From contig JNEU01001115.1 of NCBI GenBank assembly GCA_000697475.1, forward strand, positions 1 through 34,221: a stretch of DNA of 34,221 nt. The letters are read 5' to 3'. Below are positions 22,543 through 33,368 of the stretch, piece by piece; position 1 is the first letter of the stretch, and every line of letters begins with the position of its first letter. This stretch comes from Lichtheimia corymbifera B2541 (taxonomy: Eukaryota; Mucoromycota; Mucoromycetes; Mucorales; Lichtheimiaceae). The notes beneath the pieces were generated by a model. The model was not told where the DNA came from, did not search any database, and was given only the letters and a program-made list of their open reading frames with translations. A program made the translations under genes and the position numbers.

Positions 22543-25464
22543 TTACTCGCTGTCCTCCTGATGATCCTCAGTAGCAGTACAAGGAGCAGCAGCAGCAGCA
22601 GCATTATCCAATTTCTCCATCCATTCATCTGGGATGATGGGTGTCACCAATCGTTCTTCGCCTTTGGCACTATCAGGAGCCCATCCGTTGATGCTCACCA
22701 TGTGTGCTGTGGTGGGAACAGAGAATGGCAACATAAACTTGGTATCTCTGGTTTCTTCAATCGCCTTATCTTCTTCATCCACTTCAGCAGGTTCGTCCAC
22801 CATGGCCATATTATCCTTGTCATCTTCTTCTTTTTCTTCAGTGGGTGAAGAGGGTAGCGATGTGGGTGGCAGGGAAGCTGAAGTAGTGAGGCCCACAGTG
22901 GATATGAGCGATCCCACAAAGCTTGACACGCTGTTGCGACGTGAACGAGAGCGTTGCATGGAAAGGCTTTGACTACGTGACATGGATAAACTCCTCCTTC
23001 GTCGAAACATCTCGAGTGATCGTGCCTGCTTGTATCGCATCGTGTCTTCAGCAATTTGTAATGCATATTTCTCAATTTCCTCCGGCAAGCGTGGCTCATT
23101 GACTTCATAACGATAATTGGTAACACAGCGCTTGATTTGGAGTGCATTGATGGAATCGAATTTCTTGGCCGTGTGGATAAAGCTGACAAGATCAGGCAGC
23201 TGAGTCAAGCATTGCAACAATTGTAACAAGTGTGTCGTAGGCTCAAGATAACTTGCAAGGCTTGAAGGTAAATGCTCTTGAGTGATCCAATCTTCCACAT
23301 GTGATAAATTCATGCGGATTTGCAAAGCCTTGGATCGACACAATAGCTTTTTGTTGGTGAGAATACGATTGAAAAGTTCACATGACATGTAATGGAAGAA
23401 TTGGGCAAGGGCTTGAATGATGATGGTAGGATGCACATCATATGATTGCAAGACATAGAGCGTGGATGTCAGCAAGCTGGTGACAGATTGCGGAGAAATG
23501 ACAGGGCACGTGTCGTTGTCATCTTTGTTGTTATCTTTGGCTGCAGCTGCTGTAGCAGTGCCTGTGCTGGTGCTGCGTTTCATTTGAACAGCCATCCCAC
23601 CATCCGTTGGAATCATCACCGATCTTCGTGTACTTCTTCTAAAGAAACGTTGCCAGTCATCAGCAAAATTGACATCTTCCATGCCAGGTATTTGCTCATA
23701 TTGAAGCATTGCACGAGGAAGGATCTTGATAAGACGACGTTCGGTATCCGACACAATCATGCCGTAAATTTCAGAAATCAGTTCAGAAATACGCAGCTGG
23801 TGCTCAGCTGTGGCAGTGACAAGACCTGCATCTTTCTTGAGATAGTATAAGAGTTGTGTCGCATTGGTGATCCAGAAGGATAAGATATGCACATTGCGAG
23901 CATTTGCCTATTATTTTCGTTAGTAAAGGAAGAGCAAAAACATAACAGTATTCTTTGTTTATCGTACCTTGATTGTCTTGCTGATACGCTCCATAGCACC
24001 ATTCATCACCTCTTGAAGCAAATCATCGCTCGAGAAATAATGAGCAAAACGAGCACTGAGAAAGATGACATTGGAAGGAACACATATCTCCTGACGGGAT
24101 TGTACAGGTAGCTGAATGTTGGTGATCACGGTATCCAGAATATACTGCAAGCTGTCGGCACCAAACACAAACATTTGGTCAGGCAAGCATCGATCCCATT
24201 GGAATTCATTATGTTCAAAATCATCATCATCGTTATCGTCTTTGCCATCTTCATCTTCATAAGCGCCATCATCCATATGTTCAGAGAAATCATGATCAAA
24301 GTCATTCACGTTGTGTCCATCTGCCAAGGCCATTGCCGTTTCAAGCAACTTGCGACGACGATCGGCTTCTTCTGCCATAAATGTATCATAGGCTTCAGGG
24401 GTGGATTGGAAATAAAAGTCGCAGTCATCAGCATTGGAAGACGTCGAAGATGATAAGCTACCCGCCTTACGACCCATGATGCTTGAGGTGGAAGACATGC
24501 TATCGCGTGGGTTGGTTGCCAGGATCTCCACAATCTTTTGATTGTCTGTGTTGAGGAAATCAAAGACCGTACGACCTTTGGCTGATCGGGTGTTGGATGA
24601 GGCACCATTCTCCAAGAGTAGCTTTACAATGCCTTCTTGGTTATTATTGGTGGCCCACATAAGTGCTGACCATCCATCTATGGACGCAAACACACAATAT
24701 AAGCAATAATTTCTTTTGTCATACATACATGATGAATGGATCAATCACTTACAAGAATCCTGGACATCGGTTTTTGCACCTGCATTTAAGAGTGCTTGAG
24801 CAATGGTAGTTTTACCAAAACATGCAGCATAAATCAGTGGAGTGGTGCCATCCTCATCGCGTGCATCAATATCAATAAAAGGTCGGTAGGGTTCCTCTAG
24901 CCACTGAATAACCTTATCCACATCCCCAGTAGTGGCTGCCCGACAAAACAACTTTGTCATCTTTCGTCGCTTGGTGGCATCATCCAAATCAGTTCTATGG
25001 ATAAGGGTATCATCGTCTTCAAGATCGTTGTTGTTGTTGTTGTCATCCTCCTCACTAGCTTGGTCGGCGGCGGTGGTTGTTGCTGTGCTGGGAAATTGGC
25101 TGTTATCGTCGTCGCTGTTGTTCCGTGTCGGTGGTTCCTTTATGCCGGAGCCAATATTGCCTAGGATGGATGAGAGCTGCTTGTAGTTTTCACTCATGCG
25201 ACGTGATAAATCATCATAGGTCATGTTTTCATATTGCTGTCTAACAGTGTCATGGTCTTGTTCATCTTCGTCATGCTCATTAATGATGTCAAGGCCACCC
25301 ACGCTTGTTGTTGTAGCAGTATCGGATGTCGGCAAGACCGAAGACGACTGCTGGTGTTGTTGAGGAGATGGTGCAGGGTCTGTCTTGATGTTGTAGTGTA
25401 AAGGGATATCCAAACGATGATGATCCTGATCAGGAGGAAGGGATAAGACCGATGTGCCTGCCAT
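22543..25464 (-). CDS. Ankyrin-repeat protein with DIL (dilute) domain
   Basis: Minus-strand exons 25464-24753, 24677-23968 and 23907-22543 encode 928 aa. Residues 1-165 are disordered and acidic with poly-Asn/Asp. Ankyrin repeats follow at about 168-290 (DEDGTTPLIYAACFGKTTIA; YGWSALMWATNNNQEGIVKL). After a Ser/Asp-rich linker and about residue 400, a helical region with NVHILSFWITNATQLLYYLK, SELISEIYGMIV and ALAQFFHYMSCELFNRIL has the pattern of the DIL domain of myosin-V tails. The C-terminus has a Ser/Arg run (about 790-815) and acidic segments. Fungi have Ank-DIL proteins without a motor domain (a Schizosaccharomyces pombe example exists); cargo or Rab binding is inferred from the domain. 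The ATG at 25464 is the only Met at the start of the open frame. Divergent from the Ank-DysF-FYVE gene, with 481 bp between starts. Confidence 0.87.
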
Positions 25465-25945
25465 GGTGCACAAAGAAGAAAAGCAAGAAAGTGGTAAAAG
25501 AAGGAAGAAAAAAAAAAAGAGAGAGAGAATAGGAATGAACCTTTCTTACCCACCAACACTATCTTAGGTTTTGTACTTTCGTTCTCCACCAGGAACAAAA
25601 AGGTAGGGCATCGTAGCGCAGATCCTGTCACTTCCCGCTTGTCCAACCGACCATGGGTACTCACGTGCAGAAGCATAGTATACCATGATAAATGAACATC
25701 TTTATTGTATTATAACTAGGATTGTTATCATCATTCTAATAATATAAGGTAAATACTCATAGACTATATATATCAAGAGGCAATATTATGTTGGGATGGG
25801 GAGGGTGATGTGAGTTTAAGATAGGGTCTCACTTGTGCAGCGTGACACATGCAAAAAGCTGCTGTTGCTGCTGCTGGTGAAAAAAGAGAGAATCGATGTA
25901 GATCCGCTCGCACATGCAGCCAGGCCGGTTCCGTCGTTCCTTTTC
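25465..25945. promoter_or_regulatory. Shared divergent promoter region
   Basis: 481 bp separate the start codons of the two divergent ankyrin genes. A purine-rich run (minus-strand CT-rich leader) lies at 25470-25530. ATATATA at about 25765 is a TATA candidate for the rightward gene. An out-of-frame ATG at 25849 opens a 47-codon frame that overlaps the rightward start, so either transcription starts downstream of it or it acts as an inhibitory uORF. Confidence 0.5.
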
Positions 25946-28211
25946 ATGACAACCACTGTTCTCGACTTTTGCACCCCTCCAGTGCCTGGTGAACGCCACA
26001 AGTACTATGGCGATGTACACAACAAATTCATCAAGTTGCCTATCAATCCACCTGCTCCAGCGCAACAACCTCCTCCTCCTGTTAAACATGTCGCACCGGC
26101 AACTTTAAAGCGTCAGAAAACCTTGCATGCCATTGCTGCTTCTGGAAATCTAGCTCTCTTCAAGCAAATTCTTGCCCTCCATCCCAATGCTGCCAACGAA
26201 ATGCAAGCGTCCACCGGTCTTCGTCCTATTCACTTTGCTGCATCTCGCGGCAATCACGAGATCGTTCGTTGTCTTATCGAGGAGTACGGTGCCGATGTCG
26301 ATATCCGTGACCATGAAGGAGAGGTGAGTAGTCCATATCCAAAAGTAGACTACTCTCATCGTTACTTACACAAGTCGAATGCTATTAGACACCCTTATTG
26401 AAGGCATCGTATGGTGGTTACTTTCATGTGGTGCAGTATCTCCTGTTAAAGAAGGCCAATCTTCATCACAAGGACAAGGATGGCTGGACAGCTTTGCATA
26501 ATGCATGCTCAAGAGGCAACTTGCCTATCGTACGAATGCTGGTGGAGCGAGGAGCACGTGTGGATGTGCAAAATAAGACTGGACATACGCCTTTGGGTAA
26601 GTAAGTTCTTTCAATAAGGATGGTATTCGGTATTCATATCATGTTATTATAGTCAATGCAGCCTCCAAGGGGCATGTGTCTGTGGTTGAATATTTGCTGG
26701 AGGAAGCGGATGCCAATCCCTTGATCAAGAACAATTTTCAGGAAGCTGCTTATGATGTCAGTGCTGCCTCGGGTGAATCAGGAGAAGCGTACATTTGTGA
26801 AATGCTACAAAAAGCAGAGAACAAATGGTGGCATACGCAGAGTAAGTCTATTCTATATATGTGTGGATGTGGATATTGATCCTAATATGAATTCCTTGTG
26901 TGTGTTTAGATCCAGGAGGATCCACTTATGATCTTTATGATTTCCATGTTACTGTCATGGTGATATTGCATGAAAATCAACGCTCCTCATCATTACTTGG
27001 TCTTTCTCGGCCCCAATTCAGCCCCAATTCTTCCAAACATGATCCACGAGGACCATGGTCACGTCATCCATCAGGAGAGCCAACTACAAAGGACAAGGTG
27101 ATGCTACCAAGATCATCCGAAAGTGAGGAGTCAAAGTGGTTTTGGTTGACGGATTGGCAAGTCGACTATAGCGACCCACGCGTGGATCCAACATCTGGAT
27201 GGCAATATGCAAGATCATTCAATGAGCCTGATGATCGTTGGACACCGGTGGCACCTACAGGTGGTTATGGATGGGTGCGTCGAAGACGATGGGTGCGTGT
27301 GATGAAACGAAGAATGGATTTGGCAAGGGGACGGCTTATTCAAGAAGGTCAAGATACATGGCAACGGGATTATGTACAACAAGCTGAAGACCTTGTCCAG
27401 AATGCTATTGAAGATAGCAACAACAACAAGGATGCTGTCACCACCAACACACCACAGGAATTAACACGCGAGCTACGTGTATATGAAGAAGCTGTGCAAC
27501 AATTACTTTCAGGGATGAAAGGTACGTAGCGGATGTGTGTCAAAGAGGCTATTATGTTATTAACGAATCACGCTTATAGCTGATAGCAATCAACATCGCA
27601 AGCATCAAGCAACGATCTTGGTCACTGCCTTTACTGCCCGTATCGATGCTCTCAATACCCGTATCGCACAATTAGGAGCTCAGCTATCAACTCCAGTAGC
27701 ACCTGTGCATCACAATGCGGAGCTGGCTCGTGAATTAGGATTCTCCAAACGCAACAGTGACAATAACAGCACGCAGGAAGAGGATGGCTTTGTTCAATCA
27801 GCTAATGATCTGGATACCAATCCTTGGAGTCGAGATAGTGCTTTGCCAACATCGGAACGCATCGAAGCAACCATCGCCTCAACCACCATGGCATTGGATA
27901 TGGAATTTGGTGGTGGTAGTTCGGAAGCTTCACCCGACCAAACAAGTGGACCACGTGCGTACAATTGGGAGCCTGATGTCAACGTCAAAGAATGTCGTCG
28001 TTGCGCTCGTCGGTTTGGCTTGATCAATCGTCGTCATCATTGTCGACGTTGTGGTCTCGTTGTTTGCGATAAATGCTCTTCTTCACGTACCTATCTCAAC
28101 CCATCCGAGATTCTTCAAGATCCCACAGGCCCATTCGAGTCACTACAAGTGTTGGCTTCGCAGCATCACCGTGTCTGTGACAAGTGCTATGCTGATCTAG
28201 GCCGCGAGTAA
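25946..28211 (+). CDS. Ankyrin, DysF and FYVE zinc-finger protein
   Basis: Exons 25946-26323, 26389-26596, 26653-26841, 26910-27521 and 27580-28211 encode 672 aa. Ankyrin repeats occupy about 50-250 (GLRPIHFAASRGNHEIVRCL; DGWTALHNACSRGNLPIVRM). A DysF/peroxin-like region at 336-392 reads WFWLTDWQVDYSDP, GWQYARSF, DDRW and GYGWVRRRRWVRVMKRR, the W-x-W/RRR-W pattern of TECPR1, dysferlin and Pex30-type proteins. A helical segment precedes a FYVE finger at about 592-660 with all diagnostic parts: WEPD (WxxD), paired CxxC, RRHHCRRCG and a final CDKC. FYVE fingers bind PI3P on endosomes and autophagic membranes; the ankyrin array probably recruits a partner. An ATG-initiated frame begins at 25946; upstream in-frame sequence has no ATG. 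Role in endosomal or peroxisomal membrane traffic is inference from domains. Confidence 0.9.
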
Positions 28212-29635
28212 TTGCCATCCTTTCCCTTTTTATTCTATTACATGTTTTTCCCTATATACCTTGGTAGACCTCTCCTTTTTAATAGTATGACCCCATTTCC
28301 AATGCTTTCAGTACATATAATGAACGAAGCTATACCGATTCTTGTTGCAGTAGTAAAAAGAGCATTACTCAATACACAATCTTTGATAAGCCCTATTTAT
28401 GCAGGGTACATAGAAGGAAGGACACGATGAAAGAAATGGAAAAGGGCTTATATCCATCTCTTAGAGGAGCCTGTGTTACCACATCTTCAATTGCATAAAA
28501 GACCCCCAAACAGCGCTTCAAACAGCGAGTGTACATCATATAAAACCAGCTCCACCATGCATCGTGTATACTGTATATACGATAGCACGAATGGAATGGC
28601 ATCAATGCCATGGCATCCAAAGCCATCGGTCTTTTCGTACGGATGACTAATTCTATAGCATCATCCGTTACTAATAGCAGCAAATGTAACGTGGTTATCA
28701 GTGGATGATCACGGTAGCATAATAGAAGAATATCGAATATCCAAGTTTATTTATCTTTCTCTTATGATGGGGCAATGTGATGTACAGCAAAGTCGTTGTG
28801 CTTTCAAGCCAAACAATTCCTTTATAGAAGGTACTTTCCACCAAAGTTTTTATTAACAAGGCATACTTTCTAAGCTATCTAGCTTGTTCACGCGCGTGAT
28901 CAATGAATTCGACTTGGCTAATGACAAATACCTGCAGCGATACCCATAGCGGTGGTGGTAATGACGAGTCCAGGTGACTCAAATGACTACAATGACGAAT
29001 ATCATTAAGTACACACAATCACTGACTTTTACATAGCACATATCCACTATTATCCATGACGAAGATGCCATCCTGATACGCATAATAAACAGTCGGGTTG
29101 ATTATGTACTGTCACCGCATACGCGAACATATGATGGAGGATAAAAAAGACCGTGGAAGCCATGTGTGAGAGATGTGAGCAGTTATTGTTACGATAATGT
29201 TGTTAAACTCTAAGGTGGGGGATTGACAAGGGACGATCTCGGAAAGTGGCGGGGGGACCAGATGCATCAAAAGAGAAGGATCATGTGCAGGTGGTGGCTC
29301 TTGATGTATTACTCAGACTAGTTGATTATAGTCAATGTAAACGAAAGGATGGATCCATCGTGATGATGATGATAATGGAAGGGGTAGTGAGGTTAATATG
29401 TAGTGAATGATAGGGCTCAAAGTCATGGTTTGTGTATGTGTAAAAGTGAATATGCAGTGTGGGTGATACAGCAGGGGACGACTCTCTTTTCCACCCCTCA
29501 TTTTTTTTGGAGCAGCAACAAGTTACCTTTTTCACTTGTTTTTCTCTATTCTGTGGACACGCACGACAATCCTTTTTAGCCTCGAGCTTTCCATGGGTGC
29601 CGATATTCGAGTGCTCCAAGGCCAAGCGTTCTTTC
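28212..29635. other. Intergenic region, 1.4 kb
   Basis: No gene model is supportable. A minus-strand frame at 28393-28683 (96 aa) has no domain or codon bias. The region includes palindromic TGCCATGGCA (about 28607-28616) and GAT/CAT microsatellites. The right end is the promoter and leader of the F-box gene; an out-of-frame ATG at 29593 (44 codons) overlaps that gene's start. Confidence 0.5.
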
Positions 29636-31060
29636 ATGACAACCCTTTACACACCAGCAGCCTCTCCTCCAACTTTGTCTTGTTGCCCACTCCTCATTCC
29701 CGAGATTGCCCATCTGGTGGTTGATCTAATTGACCCTGAAGATCTACTTGCTGTGGCGTTCAGTTGCCGGGTGTTATTTGATGCCGCGTGCGGAAGGATT
29801 TGGCGAACACTGCAACCAAAGACCCACCTAACACTACGTCGAATCAGACAAGCTTTGGAAGGGCGACATGGCAGTAAACGAGCACCCTTTTATGAATATC
29901 GTCAATTCGTCACGCATTTTGGATGGTGTCCATATGACAAGGATTTACAGCCTTTGGAAAGGCACTTTTTCGATGTCTTTCAATTTCCACGCCTTACCAG
30001 ACTCGATCTCTCTTATGCAGCGGCTCAAGATCATGCTGTGCGTCAAATCCTTACCAGTGCACCACGTTTACGTCATGTCGATCTATCTCTATGCTATTGC
30101 TTATCCACAGAAGCTATTCGACCTTTATTGGTAATGTCTCCTCGCCTTGAAACTCTTGTTCTTTATGGCTGTGGAAAGATTGCACATGATACGCTTGCTA
30201 CAGTCATCGAACGGCATGCCGATACTTTACGCTGTATACGACTTACAGATATAAGTGATCGAGTGCTACAATCAATCCAACAGTGTCGTCAACTTGATGA
30301 TCTCGGTCTCGAACATTGCGCGGATCCACTTTCAGCTGATCGATTACGTCTTTTCTGTACAGCTCTTTCAACAAGGCCAACCACTACCACGATGGGTCGT
30401 TTGAGTCGTTTACGTATGCGAGACGTTGCAACGCTCACCGAAGAACCCTTACAATTACTAGCACCAGCAATAGCGGATACACTTTTACATCTTGATTTGA
30501 GCGAATGTAATCTTGTTGCTGAGGACGGATTTATGCAACTAGCGAAGCATTGTCGAGCACTCGAGCATCTTGCCCTTGTCCATCAATTTGCTGTCACTGA
30601 TCAAGTCATTCAAACATTCATCTTGCATTGTCCTCATTTACGCTTACTTGATATTTCTGGATGTCGTCTTCTCACTGAACGTGCCCTTGCTCCTTGGATT
30701 GATGATACCATTGATACTTCCCAATCACGCTTGAAGATCCTCAATATCAGTGGACTTGAACCGGATGTATCTGCCAACGCTGTTCTTCATCTACTTCAAT
30801 CCTTACCCCACATTACTGAAATCTGTCTCGGTGTTGCTTACGATCGCACAGACGCTATGCGTATTATTGAACTTGCAAATGATGCATCCTTATTTTCCCT
30901 CTTTTGGCTCGATATCGCTCGTTGTGCCACCATTTGTCGTTCCACCACCGCCAACAATAGCTTCAATCATTTTGTTCGTCATCAGCCCCACCTGCCATCT
31001 CTATACGATAATAATGACAATGAAAACCAAGACTCATCCTCCTTATTCACGCTTAACTAA
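29636..31060 (+). CDS. F-box / leucine-rich-repeat protein (AMN1/Grr1-like)
   Basis: A single exon of 474 aa. An F-box-like segment at about 24-65 (LLIPEIAHLVVDLIDPEDLL, AFSCRVLFDAACGRIWRTL) would bind Skp1 in an SCF ubiquitin ligase. About nine cysteine-containing-type LRRs follow: LTRLDLSYAAAQDHAVRQIL, LRHVDLSLCYCLSTEAIRPL, LETLVLYGCGKIAHDTLATV, LLHLDLSECNLVAEDGFMQL, LRLLDISGCRLLTERALAPW, LKILNISGLEPDVSANAVL. These form the substrate-binding curve. The tail is Asn/Asp-rich. ATG at 29636 was preferred since it places the F-box near the N-terminus; the frame is open further upstream without an ATG. It lacks introns, unlike most neighbours. Substrate unknown. Confidence 0.9.
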   Translation: MTTLYTPAASPPTLSCCPLLIPEIAHLVVDLIDPEDLLAVAFSCRVLFDAACGRIWRTLQPKTHLTLRRIRQALEGRHGSKRAPFYEYRQFVTHFGWCPYDKDLQPLERHFFDVFQFPRLTRLDLSYAAAQDHAVRQILTSAPRLRHVDLSLCYCLSTEAIRPLLVMSPRLETLVLYGCGKIAHDTLATVIERHADTLRCIRLTDISDRVLQSIQQCRQLDDLGLEHCADPLSADRLRLFCTALSTRPTTTTMGRLSRLRMRDVATLTEEPLQLLAPAIADTLLHLDLSECNLVAEDGFMQLAKHCRALEHLALVHQFAVTDQVIQTFILHCPHLRLLDISGCRLLTERALAPWIDDTIDTSQSRLKILNISGLEPDVSANAVLHLLQSLPHITEICLGVAYDRTDAMRIIELANDASLFSLFWLDIARCATICRSTTANNSFNHFVRHQPHLPSLYDNNDNENQDSSSLFTLN

Positions 31061-31141
31061 AATCCCACATTCACAGTATCTAAAAATTTAACCTGAATGT
31101 ATTATATCCAAATAAAAGAAAAACTATTCATTCGATCATGT

Positions 31142-31276
31142 TTATGCAGGTTCCAGGGCGGAGAAATCGCTGATTGGTGTGTCATGTTTTGTACCAATAA
31201 AATGACCTTTGGGTGGGAGATCGGCGAGGGAACACAAGTCATCTCTAAATAGTGGCAAGTCCGTGTCATTGCTAAT
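31142..31276 (-). pseudogene. Possible terminal exon or gene relic
   Basis: The minus strand carries an acceptor-like TTTTACATACCAG at about 31289-31277, then a 44-codon frame (ISNDTDLPLFRDDLCSLADL, PPKGHFIGTKHDTPISDFSA, LEPA) ending in TAA. A plausible intron donor (GTAAGA) lies about 50 nt upstream, with TTCTAAT as branch site. Further upstream on the minus strand, 31690-31519 has an open frame with a presequence-like start (MRCVAQVLPFLHKRSPVSTH) and QKWWDDKR. I could not join these into one frame, so this is either a gene whose splicing I cannot solve or a decayed one. Family not recognised. Confidence 0.3.
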
Positions 31277-31826
31277 CTGGTATGTAAAATATTAGAAAGG
31301 AAACGGATCCTATCATCTTACTCTAGGTAAATAGCTCTATTATTCTTGGCTCTTTGAATAAAGAATGGCCTCAATTCTCATTGTCCATGTCGTAGTCCTT
31401 GTTTGGATATACAAAACACGCTCGAGACATGTTTGGTCGATTGGTCACCTGGGTTGCACCAAACAAAACACAGCTCGACGTTTTGCATGCATACATATGG
31501 ATCCGTCACATACCTCTTTTAATATGCTGAGCTTGTTAAGATACAAGCCCAGCCAACACTTGATATGCTGCACCGCTTATCGTCCCACCATTTTTGTAGC
31601 AAAGCAATGACGTTATTGGATTTTGGGGAAGAGTGAGTTGAAACAGGTGACCTTTTGTGTAAAAATGGTAAAACTTGAGCAACGCAACGCATGAACCATG
31701 GTGTGAGTAGAGAGAAAAAAGAAAAAGCCACACAGAGTCCGATTTCATTCTTTTTAAACAATGCATCACTTGGTTCCTTTTTCTCTCCCCTTAATAATCT
31801 TCTTTTCTTTACTCTTTCAACACAAC

Positions 31827-32105
31827 ATGGCCGACTATAACAATTCCTCCTCTATTCATCCTTGCACACCTGTTGATGGATATACCATCCATGATAACAA
31901 TGGTACACTACTTGCATCTGCCACCGAGTCACTCTCTATTGCTTCCGTAAATCAATGGCTTGAACACACACCTCATGCAACAGCCACCTTGACCTTGTAT
32001 GACGGCGATACCATCGATCTCCCCGTTTACGCTCTTCGACGTCGTAATGCTGTGGTTGAGAGCTTACCCGATGCACCACATCCAGCATGCGTTTCCACAC
32101 AATAA
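31827..32105 (+). CDS. Small hypothetical protein, 92 aa
   Basis: A single exon starting MADYNNSSSIHPCTPVDGYT, with a predicted strand-rich middle (LTLYDGDTIDLPVYALRRRN) and a short Pro/Ala tail. The leader CTTTCAACACAACATGG is typical of genes in this window. An in-frame ATG at 31761 would add a hydrophobic MHHLVPFSLPLIIFFSLLF, which might be a signal peptide, but that stretch is the T/C-rich DNA usual in leaders here and lies directly after a TTTAAAC box, so the downstream ATG is preferred. I recognise no domain. Confidence 0.55.
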   Translation: MADYNNSSSIHPCTPVDGYTIHDNNGTLLASATESLSIASVNQWLEHTPHATATLTLYDGDTIDLPVYALRRRNAVVESLPDAPHPACVSTQ

Positions 32106-32712
32106 CGGCATACCTACATTAATCCTCTGCTGTAGTAGACACATACAAACAACATAGCATACCCCCTTTAGAAGAAAGAATGTAGCATTGATCCTCTTTA
32201 CCTACACCCATTCATCAACATCAACCGCCCTTTGTAGCATATAACTCATATCGTACTCTTCAAAAGAATTTGTTTTTTCTTATCGTTGCACAATCATGGA
32301 TCACCTGTCTTGACTTTTTTGACTCAACACTTGCACTGCTGGTCGTACGACAGATGAGTTTCGCTTAATCCCAAATACTGGCCACAACCGCCACGTGGCG
32401 AGACCCATTGTCTTTTTGTACGAGCTTGGATATCATTGGTGGGCTGAATAAAAACGAACCATGATGAATGAACGATTGTTTTTCCTGACGCATTGTATTC
32501 AACCACGCCATTTCGTTTCTAGATTCATGTCATAGGATGTAAAAAGTGATATGATGATGGAAGGCTTGATTGACTGGGTTATGTAGTTAGTAGGGTTGTG
32601 TAAAAGTGGTATGACAAATTTCCTTTTGAGCGGGGGTCTGTTATGCAAAAACGTCAATGGTCCGCTATCACCCGACAACTACACTTCTTTCTCCCTTTTA
32701 TCACAAAACAAG
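32106..32712. other. Intergenic region, 0.6 kb
   Basis: Contains the 3' flank of the small gene, the promoter and leader of the 32713 gene, and a minus-strand coding-like stretch (32324-32518) listed separately. Nothing else is seen. Confidence 0.45.
32324..32518 (-). pseudogene. Coding-like fragment, possible orphan terminal exon
   Basis: An acceptor-like ATGAATCTAG precedes a 65-codon minus-strand frame that ends in TGA at 32324. It includes NGVVEYNASGKTIVHSSWFV, FIQPTNDIQARTKRQW and GGCGQYLGLSETHLSYDQQC. Codon choice resembles the real genes and composition is balanced, unlike random frames here. It has no ATG, and no convincing upstream exon fits before the next gene's leader. I infer a remnant or misread last exon; the family is not recognised. 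Confidence 0.3.
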
Positions 32713-33291
32713 ATGCAACCTGGTTCACCCATGGCTATACCTGATAATGATCAAGCAAACGATGATATAATGCCTGAACATTTGCCTGTGCAAATGGCGT
32801 TGGCACCCGAACAAAGGCCTTATGATCACACACACACCATTCCTCGTGAAGACTTGATGACTCAAGAAGAAAAGGATCGGCGCAAGTTGGCAAGCCATAG
32901 TCTATCGCCTGAACAATTAGGTGTGGTGGGTTATGTAAAAGATGTCGCAGGTTTTGTCAAGGATGCTGTCAAAGAAGCACGCGATAAGAGAGCCGTACAA
33001 CAACGTCGTCGTAGCAGTGAACCAGCAGCAGCAGTAGCACCAGCTTCACCCTCACAACGTTCTTCAACCGAAGCACCACCTTCACCCGCTGCTACTCCTT
33101 CTCAACAACAACAACAACAACAACAATCCCCATCGGCACTGGCTGAAGCTGTCACTGGTTTATTTCCTGGGTTGGATCCTCACGCTCACGGTTGTTCACA
33201 CGCCGATGAGCTGAGACATGAGCTGATGCAGTCGAATAGTCGAGAATCGTCACATGATCCTTCCAACCGATTTATGCTAGGCGACCAATAA
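32713..33291 (+). CDS. Low-complexity hypothetical protein with polyQ, 192 aa
   Basis: A single exon starting MQPGSPMAIPDNDQANDD. The central part (LSPEQLGVVGYVKDVAGFVK, DAVKEARDKRAVQQRRR) should form an amphipathic, basic helix that could bind acidic membranes. It is followed by an Ala/Pro/Ser-rich segment, eight consecutive Gln (about 128-135), and a hydrophobic-to-His-rich stretch (LAEAVTGLFPGLDPHAHGCS). No signal peptide or catalytic domain. The frame is open upstream without ATG. It is convergent with the Fanzor gene: only 77 bp separate the two stop codons. I do not recognise the family. Confidence 0.65.
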   Translation: MQPGSPMAIPDNDQANDDIMPEHLPVQMALAPEQRPYDHTHTIPREDLMTQEEKDRRKLASHSLSPEQLGVVGYVKDVAGFVKDAVKEARDKRAVQQRRRSSEPAAAVAPASPSQRSSTEAPPSPAATPSQQQQQQQQSPSALAEAVTGLFPGLDPHAHGCSHADELRHELMQSNSRESSHDPSNRFMLGDQ

Positions 33292-33368
33292 AGTAATACA
33301 AAATCTATGCTTTCTTATAGATGTTGAATGTATGCAAGCACGTGTTGTCCTAGATCACATTGCTGTTG

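Noticed and set aside
28393..28683. 96-aa minus-strand ORF
   Set aside because: No domain, no codon bias and no leader; probably a chance frame in the 1.4-kb intergenic region.
29593..29724. 44-codon ORF at the start of the F-box gene
   Set aside because: It has good ATG context but is out of frame with the F-box/LRR sequence and has no domain; at most an overlapping upstream ORF.
31761..31826. Signal-peptide extension of the 92-aa protein
   Set aside because: The hydrophobic residues come from T/C-rich leader DNA after a TTTAAAC box; similar leaders precede other genes here without being coding.
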